A stretch of DNA of 64,000 nt from positions 124,001 through 188,000 of the forward strand of contig NZ_JALHLS010000001.1 of the NCBI RefSeq assembly GCF_022844445.1, in the 5' to 3' direction. The notes below the pieces were generated by a model. That model was not told where the DNA came from. It was given only the letters and a program-made list of their open reading frames with translations, and ran no database searches. Shown here piece by piece: positions 11,162 to 19,423 of this stretch. Both the position numbers and the translations under genes were made by a program. The DNA is from Hyphomonas sp. (GTDB lineage: Bacteria; Pseudomonadota; Alphaproteobacteria; Caulobacterales; Hyphomonadaceae). Numbering within the stretch: the first letter of the stretch is position 1; the number at the start of each line of letters is the position of its first letter.

Positions 11162-11384
11162 GCAATTTCCTCCCTCATGTGTCTGCCTGGCGGATGGCCT
11201 AGCAGGCGGATTGCCGGGACGCAAAGTGCTGCGCGCCCAAAATATCCGGTCACTGCATTTTCTTCTCCAGATGAACGAACGTGAACCAAGCATTCAAAGC
11301 GCGTTCAGTGGGGAGACGTCATTCCTGTACGCGATCGAGCGCCGCACTCAATGCCGCGCAAGACGCAACCCGAGGAGTTTGAAC

Positions 11385-11891
11385 ATGAACCGCTTTTTTT
11401 CCACTGCCGCCGCTGCCCTGCTGGTGTTCAGCCTTGGCACCGCCCATGCTGACCCGCGCAGCCGGGTACGCATCGACCAGTCGGGCTACAACAACGGCGC
11501 CGCTGCAGCGCAGCAAGGCTCGCGCAACGGTACTGTCATCGTGCAGGGCGGCTCGGGTCAGTATGCCCGCGGCGTGCAATCCGGCTACAACAACTTCCTG
11601 CGCATGGACCAGTACGGCACGCGCAACAGCGTAGGTACGGCCCAGATCGGCGAGAACAACTTCGCCGTCACCGGACAGGAAGGCCGCAATCTGCGCGCCG
11701 ACACACTGCAGACCGGCTATGGCAACGTCTCCGGCATCGCGCAGATCGGCACGAACAACAGGGCCGTGGCAGACCAGGACGGCGTGAACAACACGTCGGG
11801 CATCATCCAGGTCGGCAATGGCCAGGACGTGACGGTGCGCCAGCGCGGGGAAGGCAACATCTCCGTGGTCGTACAGAGTGGCTACAACTGA
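11385..11891 (+). CDS. Curlin-repeat amyloid subunit (CsgA/CsgB-like)
   Basis: The 168-residue protein has a Sec signal peptide (cut after AHA, residue 22). The mature chain is then built of about seven imperfect curlin units of the form x-x-Q-x-G-x-x-N (IDQSGYNN, MDQYGTRN, AQIGENN, LQTGYGN, AQIGTNN, ADQDGVNN, VQSGYN). Such units stack into the cross-beta amyloid of curli fibres on the cell surface. The final unit ends at the stop, as in nucleator subunits, so CsgA versus CsgB cannot be settled. The ATG has a CGAGGAG site seven bases upstream. It heads a three-gene cluster with a CsgH chaperone and a second curlin. Confidence 0.9.
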   Translation: MNRFFSTAAAALLVFSLGTAHADPRSRVRIDQSGYNNGAAAAQQGSRNGTVIVQGGSGQYARGVQSGYNNFLRMDQYGTRNSVGTAQIGENNFAVTGQEGRNLRADTLQTGYGNVSGIAQIGTNNRAVADQDGVNNTSGIIQVGNGQDVTVRQRGEGNISVVVQSGYN

Positions 11892-11953
11892 AGCTGATGC
11901 GCGGGGAGGCAATCCCGCCTCCCCGTCCGCCTACCTGCTCGAGGAGCAAGTCG

Positions 11954-12337
11954 ATGTTGAAACCGATGACACTGAGCGCGCTGGCGCTGGTGACGGCCTG
12001 CGCCGGACAGTCTTATGCCGGCGTCCAGACCGCCGCGCCCACTTATCTGGCGAACGGCCCGGCGGCCTGCAAGATCCGCGAGACGAAGACGCCGCAGGGC
12101 GTTCGGCTTGAAGCGCTGATCCATGCCGACCGCTCCGTTTATGGAGACTATGACTTCGTCATCACCGCCTACAATACTGGCGGTTCGTCCGACATCTCGC
12201 AGAGCGGCGCAGTGGACCTGGTGGCCGGTGAACGCGCCAAGGTCGGCTCGGCTGAAATCCCGCGCGGGCGTTACCGCGCCGTCCTTACACTGAGCGATGC
12301 CCGCGGGCCGCTCTGCAATCTTGAACGCCGGTCCTAG
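11954..12337 (+). CDS. csgH: Curli assembly chaperone CsgH
   Basis: The 127-residue exported protein fits CsgH, the alphaproteobacterial counterpart of CsgC. It is a small immunoglobulin-like beta sandwich that keeps curlin soluble in the periplasm. Visible features are a signal sequence (cut likely near SYA, residue 22), a single repeated-strand domain with YDFVITAYNTGGSSDISQSG, and two cysteines (ACKIRE and PLCNLE) placed to pair across the sandwich. VTAC in the leader also reads as a weak lipobox. It is flanked by two curlin genes with strong ribosome sites (GAGGAG here), which is the context expected for csgH. Confidence 0.85.
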   Translation: MLKPMTLSALALVTACAGQSYAGVQTAAPTYLANGPAACKIRETKTPQGVRLEALIHADRSVYGDYDFVITAYNTGGSSDISQSGAVDLVAGERAKVGSAEIPRGRYRAVLTLSDARGPLCNLERRS

Positions 12338-12349
12338 GAGGCCCGACCC

Positions 12350-12742
12350 ATGAAACGCACCACAATTCTCGTATCGGGCCTTTACCTTGCCAGCCTTGCC
12401 CTGTCGCCCGCCTGGGCGCAGGGCGCTCGGAACAAATCGATGGTGCTGCAACAGGGCGCCGGTAACGCTGCCGGCATCCAGCAGACCGGCACCGCGAACG
12501 ACGCCGGTGTACTGCAGTTCGGCCGCGGCAATACCGGCATCGTCACTCAGGAAGGCACCGGCAATGCCGCCTGCCTCGTGCAGGCCGGGCGCAATCTTGG
12601 CGGATCGATCCAGCAGACGGGCGACTATCAGACGACCGGCGTGTTCCAGACACGCACGGGCATCCGGGAGATTCCGGTTGAGGCCTGCGCCAAGGCAACG
12701 ACCCGGGCGCATGTCTGGGCCTATGCGGTGGGGCGCCGGTAA
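12350..12742 (+). CDS. Second curlin-repeat protein with non-repeat C-terminal tail
   Basis: A 130-residue exported protein: signal peptide to about residue 23 (PAWA), then five short curlin units (LQQGAGN, IQQTGTAN, LQFGRGN, TQEGTGN, VQAGRN) and a tail of about 35 residues without repeats (VEACAKATTRAHVWAYAVG). It carries two cysteines, unusual for curlins. The fewer units and distinct tail suggest a nucleator or anchor (CsgB-like) rather than the main fibre subunit. An AGGAGG site sits just before the ATG. It is 12 bases after csgH. Confidence 0.85.
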   Translation: MKRTTILVSGLYLASLALSPAWAQGARNKSMVLQQGAGNAAGIQQTGTANDAGVLQFGRGNTGIVTQEGTGNAACLVQAGRNLGGSIQQTGDYQTTGVFQTRTGIREIPVEACAKATTRAHVWAYAVGRR

Positions 12743-12762
12743 GCCCGCCACTCGCCATCCGC

Positions 12763-13464
12763 CTAGGTGTAGCCAGCCCGTTCTCGTTCGCTCCGGCTGT
12801 CCTGCTCCCAGCGCTTACGCAGGCGCCCGACGCGCTCGGGAAAGCGGCCAAGGGTTTCGGCGGCGCTGACACGGTCTGTGCGGAAATGGCGGAAACCCTG
12901 GCGCAGTTCGCACCAAGCGCAGATCAGCTGCACTTCGTCCCAATAGGCGAGCAGGAAGGGCCAGATAGTTCGCTGGGTGACAGCGCCCGCCTCATCGGCA
13001 TAGTCCAGCTTCATCTTCATCTGCCCACGGATGGCCTGCCGGACAAGCGCAACATCGAAACTATCTTTCGGACGGTTCCGAAAGCTGATCGGCCTCAGGC
13101 CGGAATCAACGATGACGGGTTGTAGCTCCCGAGGCACGGCGACGGTCAGCTTGGCGATCAGGTCGCGCGCGCCGCGGGCGAGCGCCGCGTCGCCCCGCGC
13201 GGCCACCCATTGCGCGCCGAGGACGGCCGCTTCCAGCTCATCCGCTGTGAGCATCAGGGGCGGCATGTCATAGCCCTCCTCGAGCACGTAACCGGTGCCC
13301 GCCTCGCCCCGGATCGGCACGCGCTGGGCGATCAGCTCGGCCATGTCGCGGTAGAGTGTGCGCAGCGAGACTTCGAGTTCTTCGGCCAGCGCCAGCCCGG
13401 TGACGGGCGCGCGGTGCCGGCGCAGAACCTGAATTATCTGGAACAGGCGCTCAGTGCGTCTCAT
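12763..13464 (-). CDS. WYL-domain transcriptional regulator (YafY/DeoR-like)
   Basis: The 233-residue protein has an N-terminal winged helix of the HTH_11 type (residues 3-57, LALAEELEVSLRTLYRDM) followed by a WYL-like domain of about residues 130-210. That domain has the pattern TIWPFLLAYWDEVQLICAW and GFRHFRTDRV. These regulators bind a small ligand through the WYL fold and often control a gene transcribed away from them. That is the arrangement here: the GST-like gene begins 92 bases away and a perfect 9-base inverted repeat lies between. Confidence 0.9.
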   Translation of the reverse strand: MRRTERLFQIIQVLRRHRAPVTGLALAEELEVSLRTLYRDMAELIAQRVPIRGEAGTGYVLEEGYDMPPLMLTADELEAAVLGAQWVAARGDAALARGARDLIAKLTVAVPRELQPVIVDSGLRPISFRNRPKDSFDVALVRQAIRGQMKMKLDYADEAGAVTQRTIWPFLLAYWDEVQLICAWCELRQGFRHFRTDRVSAAETLGRFPERVGRLRKRWEQDSRSERERAGYT

Positions 13465-13484
13465 CTATCTGTCCTACTGCCACG

Positions 13485-13508
13485 CTGCTGACACCATGCT
13501 GTCAGCAG
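13485..13508. promoter_or_regulatory. Operator-like palindrome between WYL regulator and GST
   Basis: CTGCTGACA and TGTCAGCAG are perfect 9-base inverted arms separated by 6 bases. It is centred about 32 bases upstream of the regulator's start and about 60 bases upstream of the GST start, an ideal place for a divergon operator. Binding by the WYL protein is inferred from position and symmetry. Confidence 0.7.
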
Positions 13509-13556
13509 GGGGCAGGCATCAAGTCTTCAATGCAAACCAGAGGACGGAGACAGACC

Positions 13557-14282
13557 ATGATCACCTTGTACGGATGGGGCCCGATGTTCGATTGCCCCTC
13601 GCCCAGCCCCTATGTGATGAAAACGGACATGCAGCTTCAGCTGCTCGGCGCGTCCTTCAACCGGGCTTACGCGGACCTCGAGTCCGTGCCGAAGCGCAAG
13701 GCGCCGTATCTGACGGATGGCAGCCTTCTGGTCGAGGACAGCAATTTCATCCGGGCGCACATGGAAGCCAGGCTTGGCCGCTCGCTGCTTGATGGCCTCG
13801 ATGACGCGCAGCGTGCCGCCAGCTGGGCCTTCGAGCGTATGGCCGAGGGGCATCTGGCGAGTGTCATGCTGATGGAACGCTGGCTGAAGGACGCGAATTT
13901 CCAAAAGGGTCCGGTCCAGTTCTTCGGCGATGTACCGGCGGCGCATCGCGCCGAAGCCATCAAGCAGGTTCTGGGCGGTCTTGCCGCCACGCTGTATGAA
14001 AGCGGGATAGGCCGGCATTCGGAAACCGAGCGGCTGCAACTGGCCGCCTGGGACCTCGAGGCAATTGCCAGCCAGCTCGCGGGCCAGGATTTCCTGTTCG
14101 GGGACAAGCCGACCGCGGCGGATGCCAGCGTGTCCGCGATGCTGATCGCCAGTGCCACGGAGTTCTTCGACTCACCGCTGACCGGTCTCGTGCGCGGCCA
14201 TGGCAATCTGGTGGACTACATGGACCGCATAAAGGCCCGCTTCTTCGCGGTGAATTCATGGCCGGCTTACGAGATGGCCTGA
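13557..14282 (+). CDS. Glutathione S-transferase family protein
   Basis: A 241-residue protein with a thioredoxin-like N-terminal half (ITLYGWGPMFDCPSPSPYVMK; VPKRKAPYLTDGSLLVEDSNFI, which includes the cis-Pro/SNFI glutathione site) and an all-helical C-terminal half ending FLFGDKPTAADASVSAML. The N-terminal pattern is closer to the Tom37/metaxin-like and FAXC-type GSTs than to classical detoxifying ones. The ATG at 13557 is chosen because LYGWG begins the first strand. Expression is probably set by the divergent WYL regulator, perhaps in response to an electrophile. Confidence 0.82.
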   Translation: MITLYGWGPMFDCPSPSPYVMKTDMQLQLLGASFNRAYADLESVPKRKAPYLTDGSLLVEDSNFIRAHMEARLGRSLLDGLDDAQRAASWAFERMAEGHLASVMLMERWLKDANFQKGPVQFFGDVPAAHRAEAIKQVLGGLAATLYESGIGRHSETERLQLAAWDLEAIASQLAGQDFLFGDKPTAADASVSAMLIASATEFFDSPLTGLVRGHGNLVDYMDRIKARFFAVNSWPAYEMA

Positions 14283-14350
14283 CCTTCCCAACAGATGTGC
14301 TAGGCCTATCCCCGTCTCGGATACAAAGGGTGGGGAGATCTGGCGGCGCA

Positions 14351-14845
14351 ATGAACTGGCTGTCTTTCATGACACGCACGGACGGCTCGCGGGTGGTCTA
14401 CCTATGGCGGGCTTTTCTGGCAGCCGTACTGGGCACGGTGCTGGCAGCCGTCGGCGCCATCCTGATCTTTCAGCAGCCCGAGACGCCGGATACCAGCCCG
14501 CCTCCCCCCTTCTTCGGCGTCGTGCTGATGTGGCCGGCAGTCTCGAGCCTCGTGCTATGGGGCGTGGCGGAAGTGGCGCGGCGCGCGGCGCCGACCTACT
14601 GGCATGCGGCCGGGGCGACGGCGCTGGCCTTTGCAGCCTTCTTTGCGCTGGCGGCGAACCCGCAGGCGGGGCTGATCTTTGCCTGGCCTTATTTCATCTA
14701 TGCGCTGACCTACCTCGCCTGGCACCTGCGCTCGAACCTTGAAGGGCTGGCAATGACCTTTGCGCTGCAGGTGGCGGTGAACCTGGCGCTGAGCCTGCTG
14801 CTGTTTGCCCCGGCGGGCGACCCCGTTCCGGTGCCGACGGCCTAG
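14351..14845 (+). CDS. Hypothetical membrane protein (164 aa)
   Basis: Not recognised. The protein has about four to five hydrophobic segments (residues 19-41, 55-75, 85-100, 108-125, 135-155) with a Pro-rich external loop (PETPDTSPPPP). There is no conserved motif that names a family. The ATG at 14351 was chosen because residues before it in the longer frame are not hydrophobic and overlap the GST stop. It is followed by two more small membrane-protein genes on the same strand. Confidence 0.6.
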   Translation: MNWLSFMTRTDGSRVVYLWRAFLAAVLGTVLAAVGAILIFQQPETPDTSPPPPFFGVVLMWPAVSSLVLWGVAEVARRAAPTYWHAAGATALAFAAFFALAANPQAGLIFAWPYFIYALTYLAWHLRSNLEGLAMTFALQVAVNLALSLLLFAPAGDPVPVPTA

Positions 14846-14911
14846 GAATTCGGTAAAATTCAATCGACCTGTTTCAGCGGGCGCTCACCATGGCCGTGCT
14901 ACGCGTAAGGC

Positions 14912-15583
14912 ATGCCGCGTCGTCTGATAGCCATCCTGCTGACGATCTATGCGATCGCTTTCGCCTTCGGCGCACTGACCGCCGTGCGCTGGCCGTCGAT
15001 CGTGATGGTCATGGGCTGGATCGTACAGGACGACGTCGCTAACGGCCTGAAGGGCGTGAACTGGCGCGAACTCGGCATTTCGCATGGCGCTGCCTACCTC
15101 TTTGCTGCGCTGGGCTACTATGCGTCCGGCGCGACCCTAGCGGCCCGCAAGGGCGGCGCAGTCGGCTGGTACGCCTTTGCCCTCACCTTTTCGATCCCGT
15201 CGGTCTTTCTCGTGCACTTCGATGCCAACTGGTGGGAGAACCCGAGCGCGGGCGAAGGCGCGATGGCAGGCCTGATGGCCGGCGCGCTGCTGCTGCTGAT
15301 CGCGGTATGGGAGCTGCGCAAACGCCCGCCGGAATTAATGGATGTGGAAGTGACGCCCGAAACCATGACCAACCCGGCCGTAGCAGCCGCCCTTGCCAAA
15401 CAGCAAGCGCCGGCACGCGCGGAAAAGCCCGTGAAGGTGAAGAAGAAACACCCACCCCTGTTCGTGCCGGACATCGTGGTGCAGCGCCAGCGGGCGATGT
15501 TCATGGCGCAGGCCCAGCGCCGGAGGGCAGCGCGCGCCGCCAACCTCGCCCGCCTAGCGGAACGTGCAGACGAAGCGGCCTGA
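14912..15583 (+). CDS. Hypothetical membrane protein with basic coiled tail
   Basis: Not recognised. The 223-residue product has four hydrophobic segments in its first 140 residues. A long positively charged cytoplasmic tail follows, with KVKKKHPP and an Arg/Ala-rich helix near the end (QAQRRRAARAANLARLAE). The tail could contact nucleic acid or phospholipid, which is only inference. It starts at an ATG with AAGG upstream. Codon use and GC content match the neighbours. Confidence 0.6.
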   Translation: MPRRLIAILLTIYAIAFAFGALTAVRWPSIVMVMGWIVQDDVANGLKGVNWRELGISHGAAYLFAALGYYASGATLAARKGGAVGWYAFALTFSIPSVFLVHFDANWWENPSAGEGAMAGLMAGALLLLIAVWELRKRPPELMDVEVTPETMTNPAVAAALAKQQAPARAEKPVKVKKKHPPLFVPDIVVQRQRAMFMAQAQRRRAARAANLARLAERADEAA

Positions 15584-15659
15584 CGACGCCCCCCCGTTGC
15601 CGGACTGCCCGCAAGGGCCTAGCCTCCCACAACAATAGTCGTCCGGGAGGGGACATGAG

Positions 15660-16016
15660 ATGATCCGCAGAGTGATTGCCGGGGTTTTAATCCTCGTGGC
15701 CGGGTGGCTTGCCTGGCAGGGCCTGCAGGGCGTGCTGGTGCTCACGTCGCGCGGCAGCCCGCTGGCGCAGGCGCTGGACCCGATCGTGGCCGTGCGGATT
15801 GGCGCCGCCTCGCTCGCCCTGGTTGGCGGGCTGCTGGCGGCTGCGAGTGTCCGCTTCGGCGCCGTGGTGGCGCTGCTCGGAACGCTTCTGTTTACACTGC
15901 TGGCGGGCGCCTTCATCGCCTCCGGCACCGATTCGAGCCTGTGGATGGACGAAGTGATTGGCGCGGGCGTGCTGCTTGTGCTGACCGGAAGCCTCTTGTT
16001 CCTCAAGCGCGGCTAA
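15660..16016 (+). CDS. Hypothetical membrane protein (118 aa)
   Basis: Not recognised. It is a small protein with four predicted hydrophobic helices (residues 5-28, 42-62, 65-88, 98-115) and short loops. GGGAGG precedes the ATG, and the reading frame ends in a Lys/Arg cap (FLKRG). No function can be inferred. Confidence 0.6.
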   Translation: MIRRVIAGVLILVAGWLAWQGLQGVLVLTSRGSPLAQALDPIVAVRIGAASLALVGGLLAAASVRFGAVVALLGTLLFTLLAGAFIASGTDSSLWMDEVIGAGVLLVLTGSLLFLKRG

Positions 16017-16120
16017 GTCTGTTTTCCGGTCCCTGCGGATTGATTTCGGGGCTGGAATGCATAGGTATGCGGCGCAGTTCGAATCGCGCGGCACAAGCCC
16101 GCTAAAAGGAATATATTCCC

Positions 16121-17527
16121 ATGGCAGAGACCTATGACGTCGTCATCATCGGCGGCGGCCCCGGCGGCTACAACTGCGCGATCCGCGCCGGGCAACTCGG
16201 CCTCAAAGTTGCCTGCATCGAGACGCGCGGCAAGCTGGGAGGCACCTGCTTGAACGTCGGCTGCATTCCATCCAAGGCACTGCTGCATGCGTCGCATCTC
16301 TTCCATTCGGCGCAGAACGAATTCGCGGCGCTCGGCATCAAGACCGGCAAGGTCGAACTCGATCTGCCGCAGATGATGGCGCAGAAGGAAGAGGCGGTCG
16401 AAGGCCTCACCAAAGGCATCGAATTCCTGTTCAAGAAAAACAAGGTCGAGTACGTCAAGGGCCGCGGCAAGATCCTCGGCAAGGGCAAGGTTGAAGTCGC
16501 CCTGGCCGACGGCGGTACGCGCGTGCTCGAGACGAAGAACATCGTGATCGCGACGGGCTCAGAGCCCGCCTCCCTGCCCGGCATCGAGATCGACGAGGAG
16601 CGCATTGTCTCCAACGTCGGCGCGCTCAGCCTGAAATCCGTGCCGAAGAAGCTGGTACTGATCGGTGCCGGCGTGATCGGCCTTGAGATGGGCTCGGTCT
16701 GGGCGCGGCTCGGCTCGGAAGTGACCGTGGTCGAGTATCTCGACCGCATCCTGCCGCCGGCCGACGCGGAAGTCGCCAAGGAAGCCGAGAAGACCTTCAA
16801 GAAGCAGGGTCTGACCTTCAAGCTGGGCACCAAGGTGACCGGCATCGAGAAGCAGAAGACGAAGCTGAAAGTGTCGATGGAGCCTGCAAAAGGCGGCGTA
16901 GTAGAAACTCTGGACGCCGACATCGTGATCGTCGCCATCGGCCGCAAGCCGTACACGGAGGGTCTCGGCCTCGAGAGCGTCGGCGGCCGCACAGACAAGC
17001 GCGGCGTGGTCGAGGTCGTAGACGGCCATTTCAAGGTGGCGGACGGCGTGTGGGCGGTGGGCGACTGCATCCACGGGCCGATGCTGGCGCACAAGGCCGA
17101 GGATGACGGCACGGCGGTGGCCGAGCTGATCGCTGGCAAGGCAGGGCATGTGGACTACAACCTCGTGCCGAGTGTCGTCTACACGAACCCGGAGATCGCC
17201 TGGGTCGGCAAGAACGAGGAAGAACTGAAAGCGGCGGGCGTCGAGTACGTGAAGGGCAAATTCCCCTTCATGGCCAATTCCCGTGCACGGACGAACCACG
17301 AGACCGTGGGCTTCGTAAAAATTCTCGCGGAGAAAGGGACCGACAAGATCCTTGGCGCACACATGATCGGCGTCGGCGTGGGCGAGATGATCGCGGAAGT
17401 TGTCTTGGCCATGGAGTTCGGCGCCGCCTCCGAGGACATTGCCCGCACGAGCCACGCGCACCCGACGCTGTCGGAAGCTGTGCGCCAGGCCGCTATGGGC
17501 GTTGAAGGCTGGACGATGCAGATGTGA
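16121..17527 (+). CDS. lpdA: Dihydrolipoyl dehydrogenase (E3)
   Basis: This 468-residue flavoprotein reoxidises dihydrolipoamide in the 2-oxoacid dehydrogenase and glycine-cleavage complexes. It shows the FAD loop GGGPGGYNCAI near residue 10, the redox disulfide GGTCLNVGCIPSK near residue 42, and the NAD loop IGAGVIGLEMG near residue 181. It also has the second FAD site AVGDCIHGPMLAHKA and the C-terminal His-Glu pair HAHPTLSEAV of the active site. AAAGGAA lies before the ATG. The usual sucAB or pdh neighbours are absent, so it is a free-standing copy in this window. Confidence 0.97.
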   Translation: MAETYDVVIIGGGPGGYNCAIRAGQLGLKVACIETRGKLGGTCLNVGCIPSKALLHASHLFHSAQNEFAALGIKTGKVELDLPQMMAQKEEAVEGLTKGIEFLFKKNKVEYVKGRGKILGKGKVEVALADGGTRVLETKNIVIATGSEPASLPGIEIDEERIVSNVGALSLKSVPKKLVLIGAGVIGLEMGSVWARLGSEVTVVEYLDRILPPADAEVAKEAEKTFKKQGLTFKLGTKVTGIEKQKTKLKVSMEPAKGGVVETLDADIVIVAIGRKPYTEGLGLESVGGRTDKRGVVEVVDGHFKVADGVWAVGDCIHGPMLAHKAEDDGTAVAELIAGKAGHVDYNLVPSVVYTNPEIAWVGKNEEELKAAGVEYVKGKFPFMANSRARTNHETVGFVKILAEKGTDKILGAHMIGVGVGEMIAEVVLAMEFGAASEDIARTSHAHPTLSEAVRQAAMGVEGWTMQM

Positions 17528-17627
17528 GGCACCGTGCCTCATACGCTGCGCTCCCGCACCATCCAGACTGAGATTTGGCTTGCCTCCCGGCTGGACGCCG
17601 CGCGCGCGCCACCTTACTCTGCGGCCC

Positions 17628-18074
17628 ATGTACAAACATGCCGGAGCCGGTTGGAGCATCAGGCCGTTCAGCGCAGCGGATGCAGGTCCATGCCTCTCGA
17701 TCTTCCGGGACTGCCTGGCGGAAATGCCGTGGCGCGTGCGAAATCGCGGGCAGTATATGATCCTGCGCCGGGCGCTGAGCCCTCAGGCCGCCTGGGTGGC
17801 CGAAGAGCCGGATGCCGGCATCGTCGGCTTTCTAACGCTGCAGCCGCTGCAGGACTATATCGACCATCTATTCGTTGACACCGACTGGCGCTTCTGCGGC
17901 GTGGCGCGCGGCCTGCTGGAAGTGGCGCGGCAGGGCGCGACCGGCGCGCTGAGCCTGGATGTCGACACCGAGAACATGGGCGCGCGGCGCGCCTATGAAG
18001 CGCTCGGCTGGCAAGTAGTGGCGAGCACCGGGAGCACCGGCAAGGCGCGCCAGATGCGCCTGGTCAGCCCCTGA
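17628..18074 (+). CDS. GNAT family N-acetyltransferase
   Basis: A 148-residue protein with the Gcn5-related fold: WSIRPFSAADAG at the N-terminal strand, VGFLTLQPLQDYIDHLFVDTDWRF (motif D/A strands), CGVARGLLEVAR as acetyl-CoA loop, and LDVDTENMGARRAYEALGW as the C-terminal motif B. The substrate is unknown. I used the ATG at 17628; the frame runs further upstream inside lpdA but without GNAT homology. The helicase gene starts two bases after its stop, suggesting coupling. Confidence 0.82.
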   Translation: MYKHAGAGWSIRPFSAADAGPCLSIFRDCLAEMPWRVRNRGQYMILRRALSPQAAWVAEEPDAGIVGFLTLQPLQDYIDHLFVDTDWRFCGVARGLLEVARQGATGALSLDVDTENMGARRAYEALGWQVVASTGSTGKARQMRLVSP

Positions 18075-18076
18075 TC

Positions 18077-19423
18077 TTGTCCCGCAAACTGCCCCCATCT
18101 CCGGAAACCATCTATGCGGCGCCGGCCGAGTGGGTCGCGCGCGGGGCCGGCGCGCAGGGTAACCTGTTCCTGACTGGGCGGGCCGGCACCGGCAAGACAA
18201 CGCTGCTACGCAAGTTCCTCGCCGAGGCGGGCGACAAGGCGGTGATCGTGGCGCCGACGGGTGTGGCCGCGATGAATGCTGGCGGGCAGACGATCCATTC
18301 TTTCTTCAAGCTGCCACCGCGCCTGATCGAGGCGCAGGATGTACGCCGCCTACCGAATGCGCGTGTGGTGCGCGCAGTTGAAACGGTGGTGATCGACGAG
18401 ATCTCGATGGTGCGCGCCGACATGCTGGACGCCATCGACAGGAGCCTGAAACTGAACCGCGGATCGAAGCGGCCATTCGGCGGCGTGCGGATGATCCTGT
18501 CCGGCGATCTGCACCAACTGCCGCCGGTGGTGTCCAACCAGGAAAGCCCGATCCTGCAGGAACGGTTTGGCGGCAACTACTTTTTCAATGCACCCGCCTT
18601 CAAAGAAGGCGAGTTTGCTCTGCTGGCCCTGAAACATGTGTTCCGGCAAGAAGACCCGCGGTTCCTGGCGCTGCTGGGCGCGTTGCGCTCTGGCCGCGTG
18701 ACACCGACTGACGAGGCGACGCTGGCGAGGCTCGTCTCGACGCGAAGCGCTTCGGATGCATCGGAGACGCATGTCGTGCTGACACCGAACAACGCCAACG
18801 CCTTCCGCATCAATCAGACGCGTCTGGCAGAACTGAAGGGCGAAGCGAAAAGATTTCCTGCAGATGTGCAGGGCCAGTTCGACGAGAAGAGTTTTCCGAC
18901 CGAATCTGATCTCGAACTGAAAATCGGCGCGCGCGTGATGCTGATCCGCAATGATCCGGAAGGACGCTGGGTGAACGGCACGCTGGCGCATGTCGAAGGG
19001 TTCGGATCGAAGAGTGTAATTGTGAAGATCGGAGGGCGCGTCTACGAAATCGAGACGGCGGCCTGGGAGAAGTATCGCTACGACTACGAGATGGACACCA
19101 AGAAGGTGAAGCGCGAAGTGGTGGGCACATTCAAGCAGGTGCCGCTGCGGCTTGCCTATGCGGTGACGATCCACAAGGCGCAAGGCCTGACGCTGGACAA
19201 TGTGTTTATCGACTTCGATAGCGGAATGTTCGCACACGGACAGGCCTATGTGGCCTTCTCGCGCGCACGCTCGCTGGAGGGGCTGGAAATCTCGAGGCCG
19301 TTGCGCCCGCGCGACCTGGTGCTGGACCGGGAGGCTTTTGCATTCGGGGCGCTCGACACGATCGAGGACACGCCCAATTACCTCCTCGCGAAGTTCCGCA
19401 AGGACGAAGGCGTTCTCGTCTAG
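18077..19423 (+). CDS. PIF1-like superfamily 1B DNA helicase
   Basis: The 448-residue ATPase has the Pif1/RecD series of motifs: FLTGRAGTGKTT (Walker A, about residue 32), APTGVAAMNAGGQTIHSFF (Ia), VIDEISMVRADMLDAID (II), GDLHQLPPV (III), and VTIHKAQGLTLDNV with YVAFSRARSLEGL (V and VI). It would unwind DNA 5' to 3', perhaps at replication blocks or R-loops. No ATG exists near the N-terminus; the TTG at 18077, two bases after the GNAT stop, is the only start that keeps the whole domain. Its stop overlaps the convergent RDD gene as CTAG. Confidence 0.9.
   Translation: MSRKLPPSPETIYAAPAEWVARGAGAQGNLFLTGRAGTGKTTLLRKFLAEAGDKAVIVAPTGVAAMNAGGQTIHSFFKLPPRLIEAQDVRRLPNARVVRAVETVVIDEISMVRADMLDAIDRSLKLNRGSKRPFGGVRMILSGDLHQLPPVVSNQESPILQERFGGNYFFNAPAFKEGEFALLALKHVFRQEDPRFLALLGALRSGRVTPTDEATLARLVSTRSASDASETHVVLTPNNANAFRINQTRLAELKGEAKRFPADVQGQFDEKSFPTESDLELKIGARVMLIRNDPEGRWVNGTLAHVEGFGSKSVIVKIGGRVYEIETAAWEKYRYDYEMDTKKVKREVVGTFKQVPLRLAYAVTIHKAQGLTLDNVFIDFDSGMFAHGQAYVAFSRARSLEGLEISRPLRPRDLVLDREAFAFGALDTIEDTPNYLLAKFRKDEGVLV

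Noticed and set aside
11385-11891. DNA-level tandem repeat or CRISPR-like array within the curlin gene
   Set aside because: Periodicity is in the protein (Q-x-G-x-x-N); DNA units differ and there are no identical repeats with unique spacers.
11319-11912. 197-aa frame antisense to the first curlin gene
   Set aside because: Its apparent repeats are the reverse-strand image of the curlin repeats.
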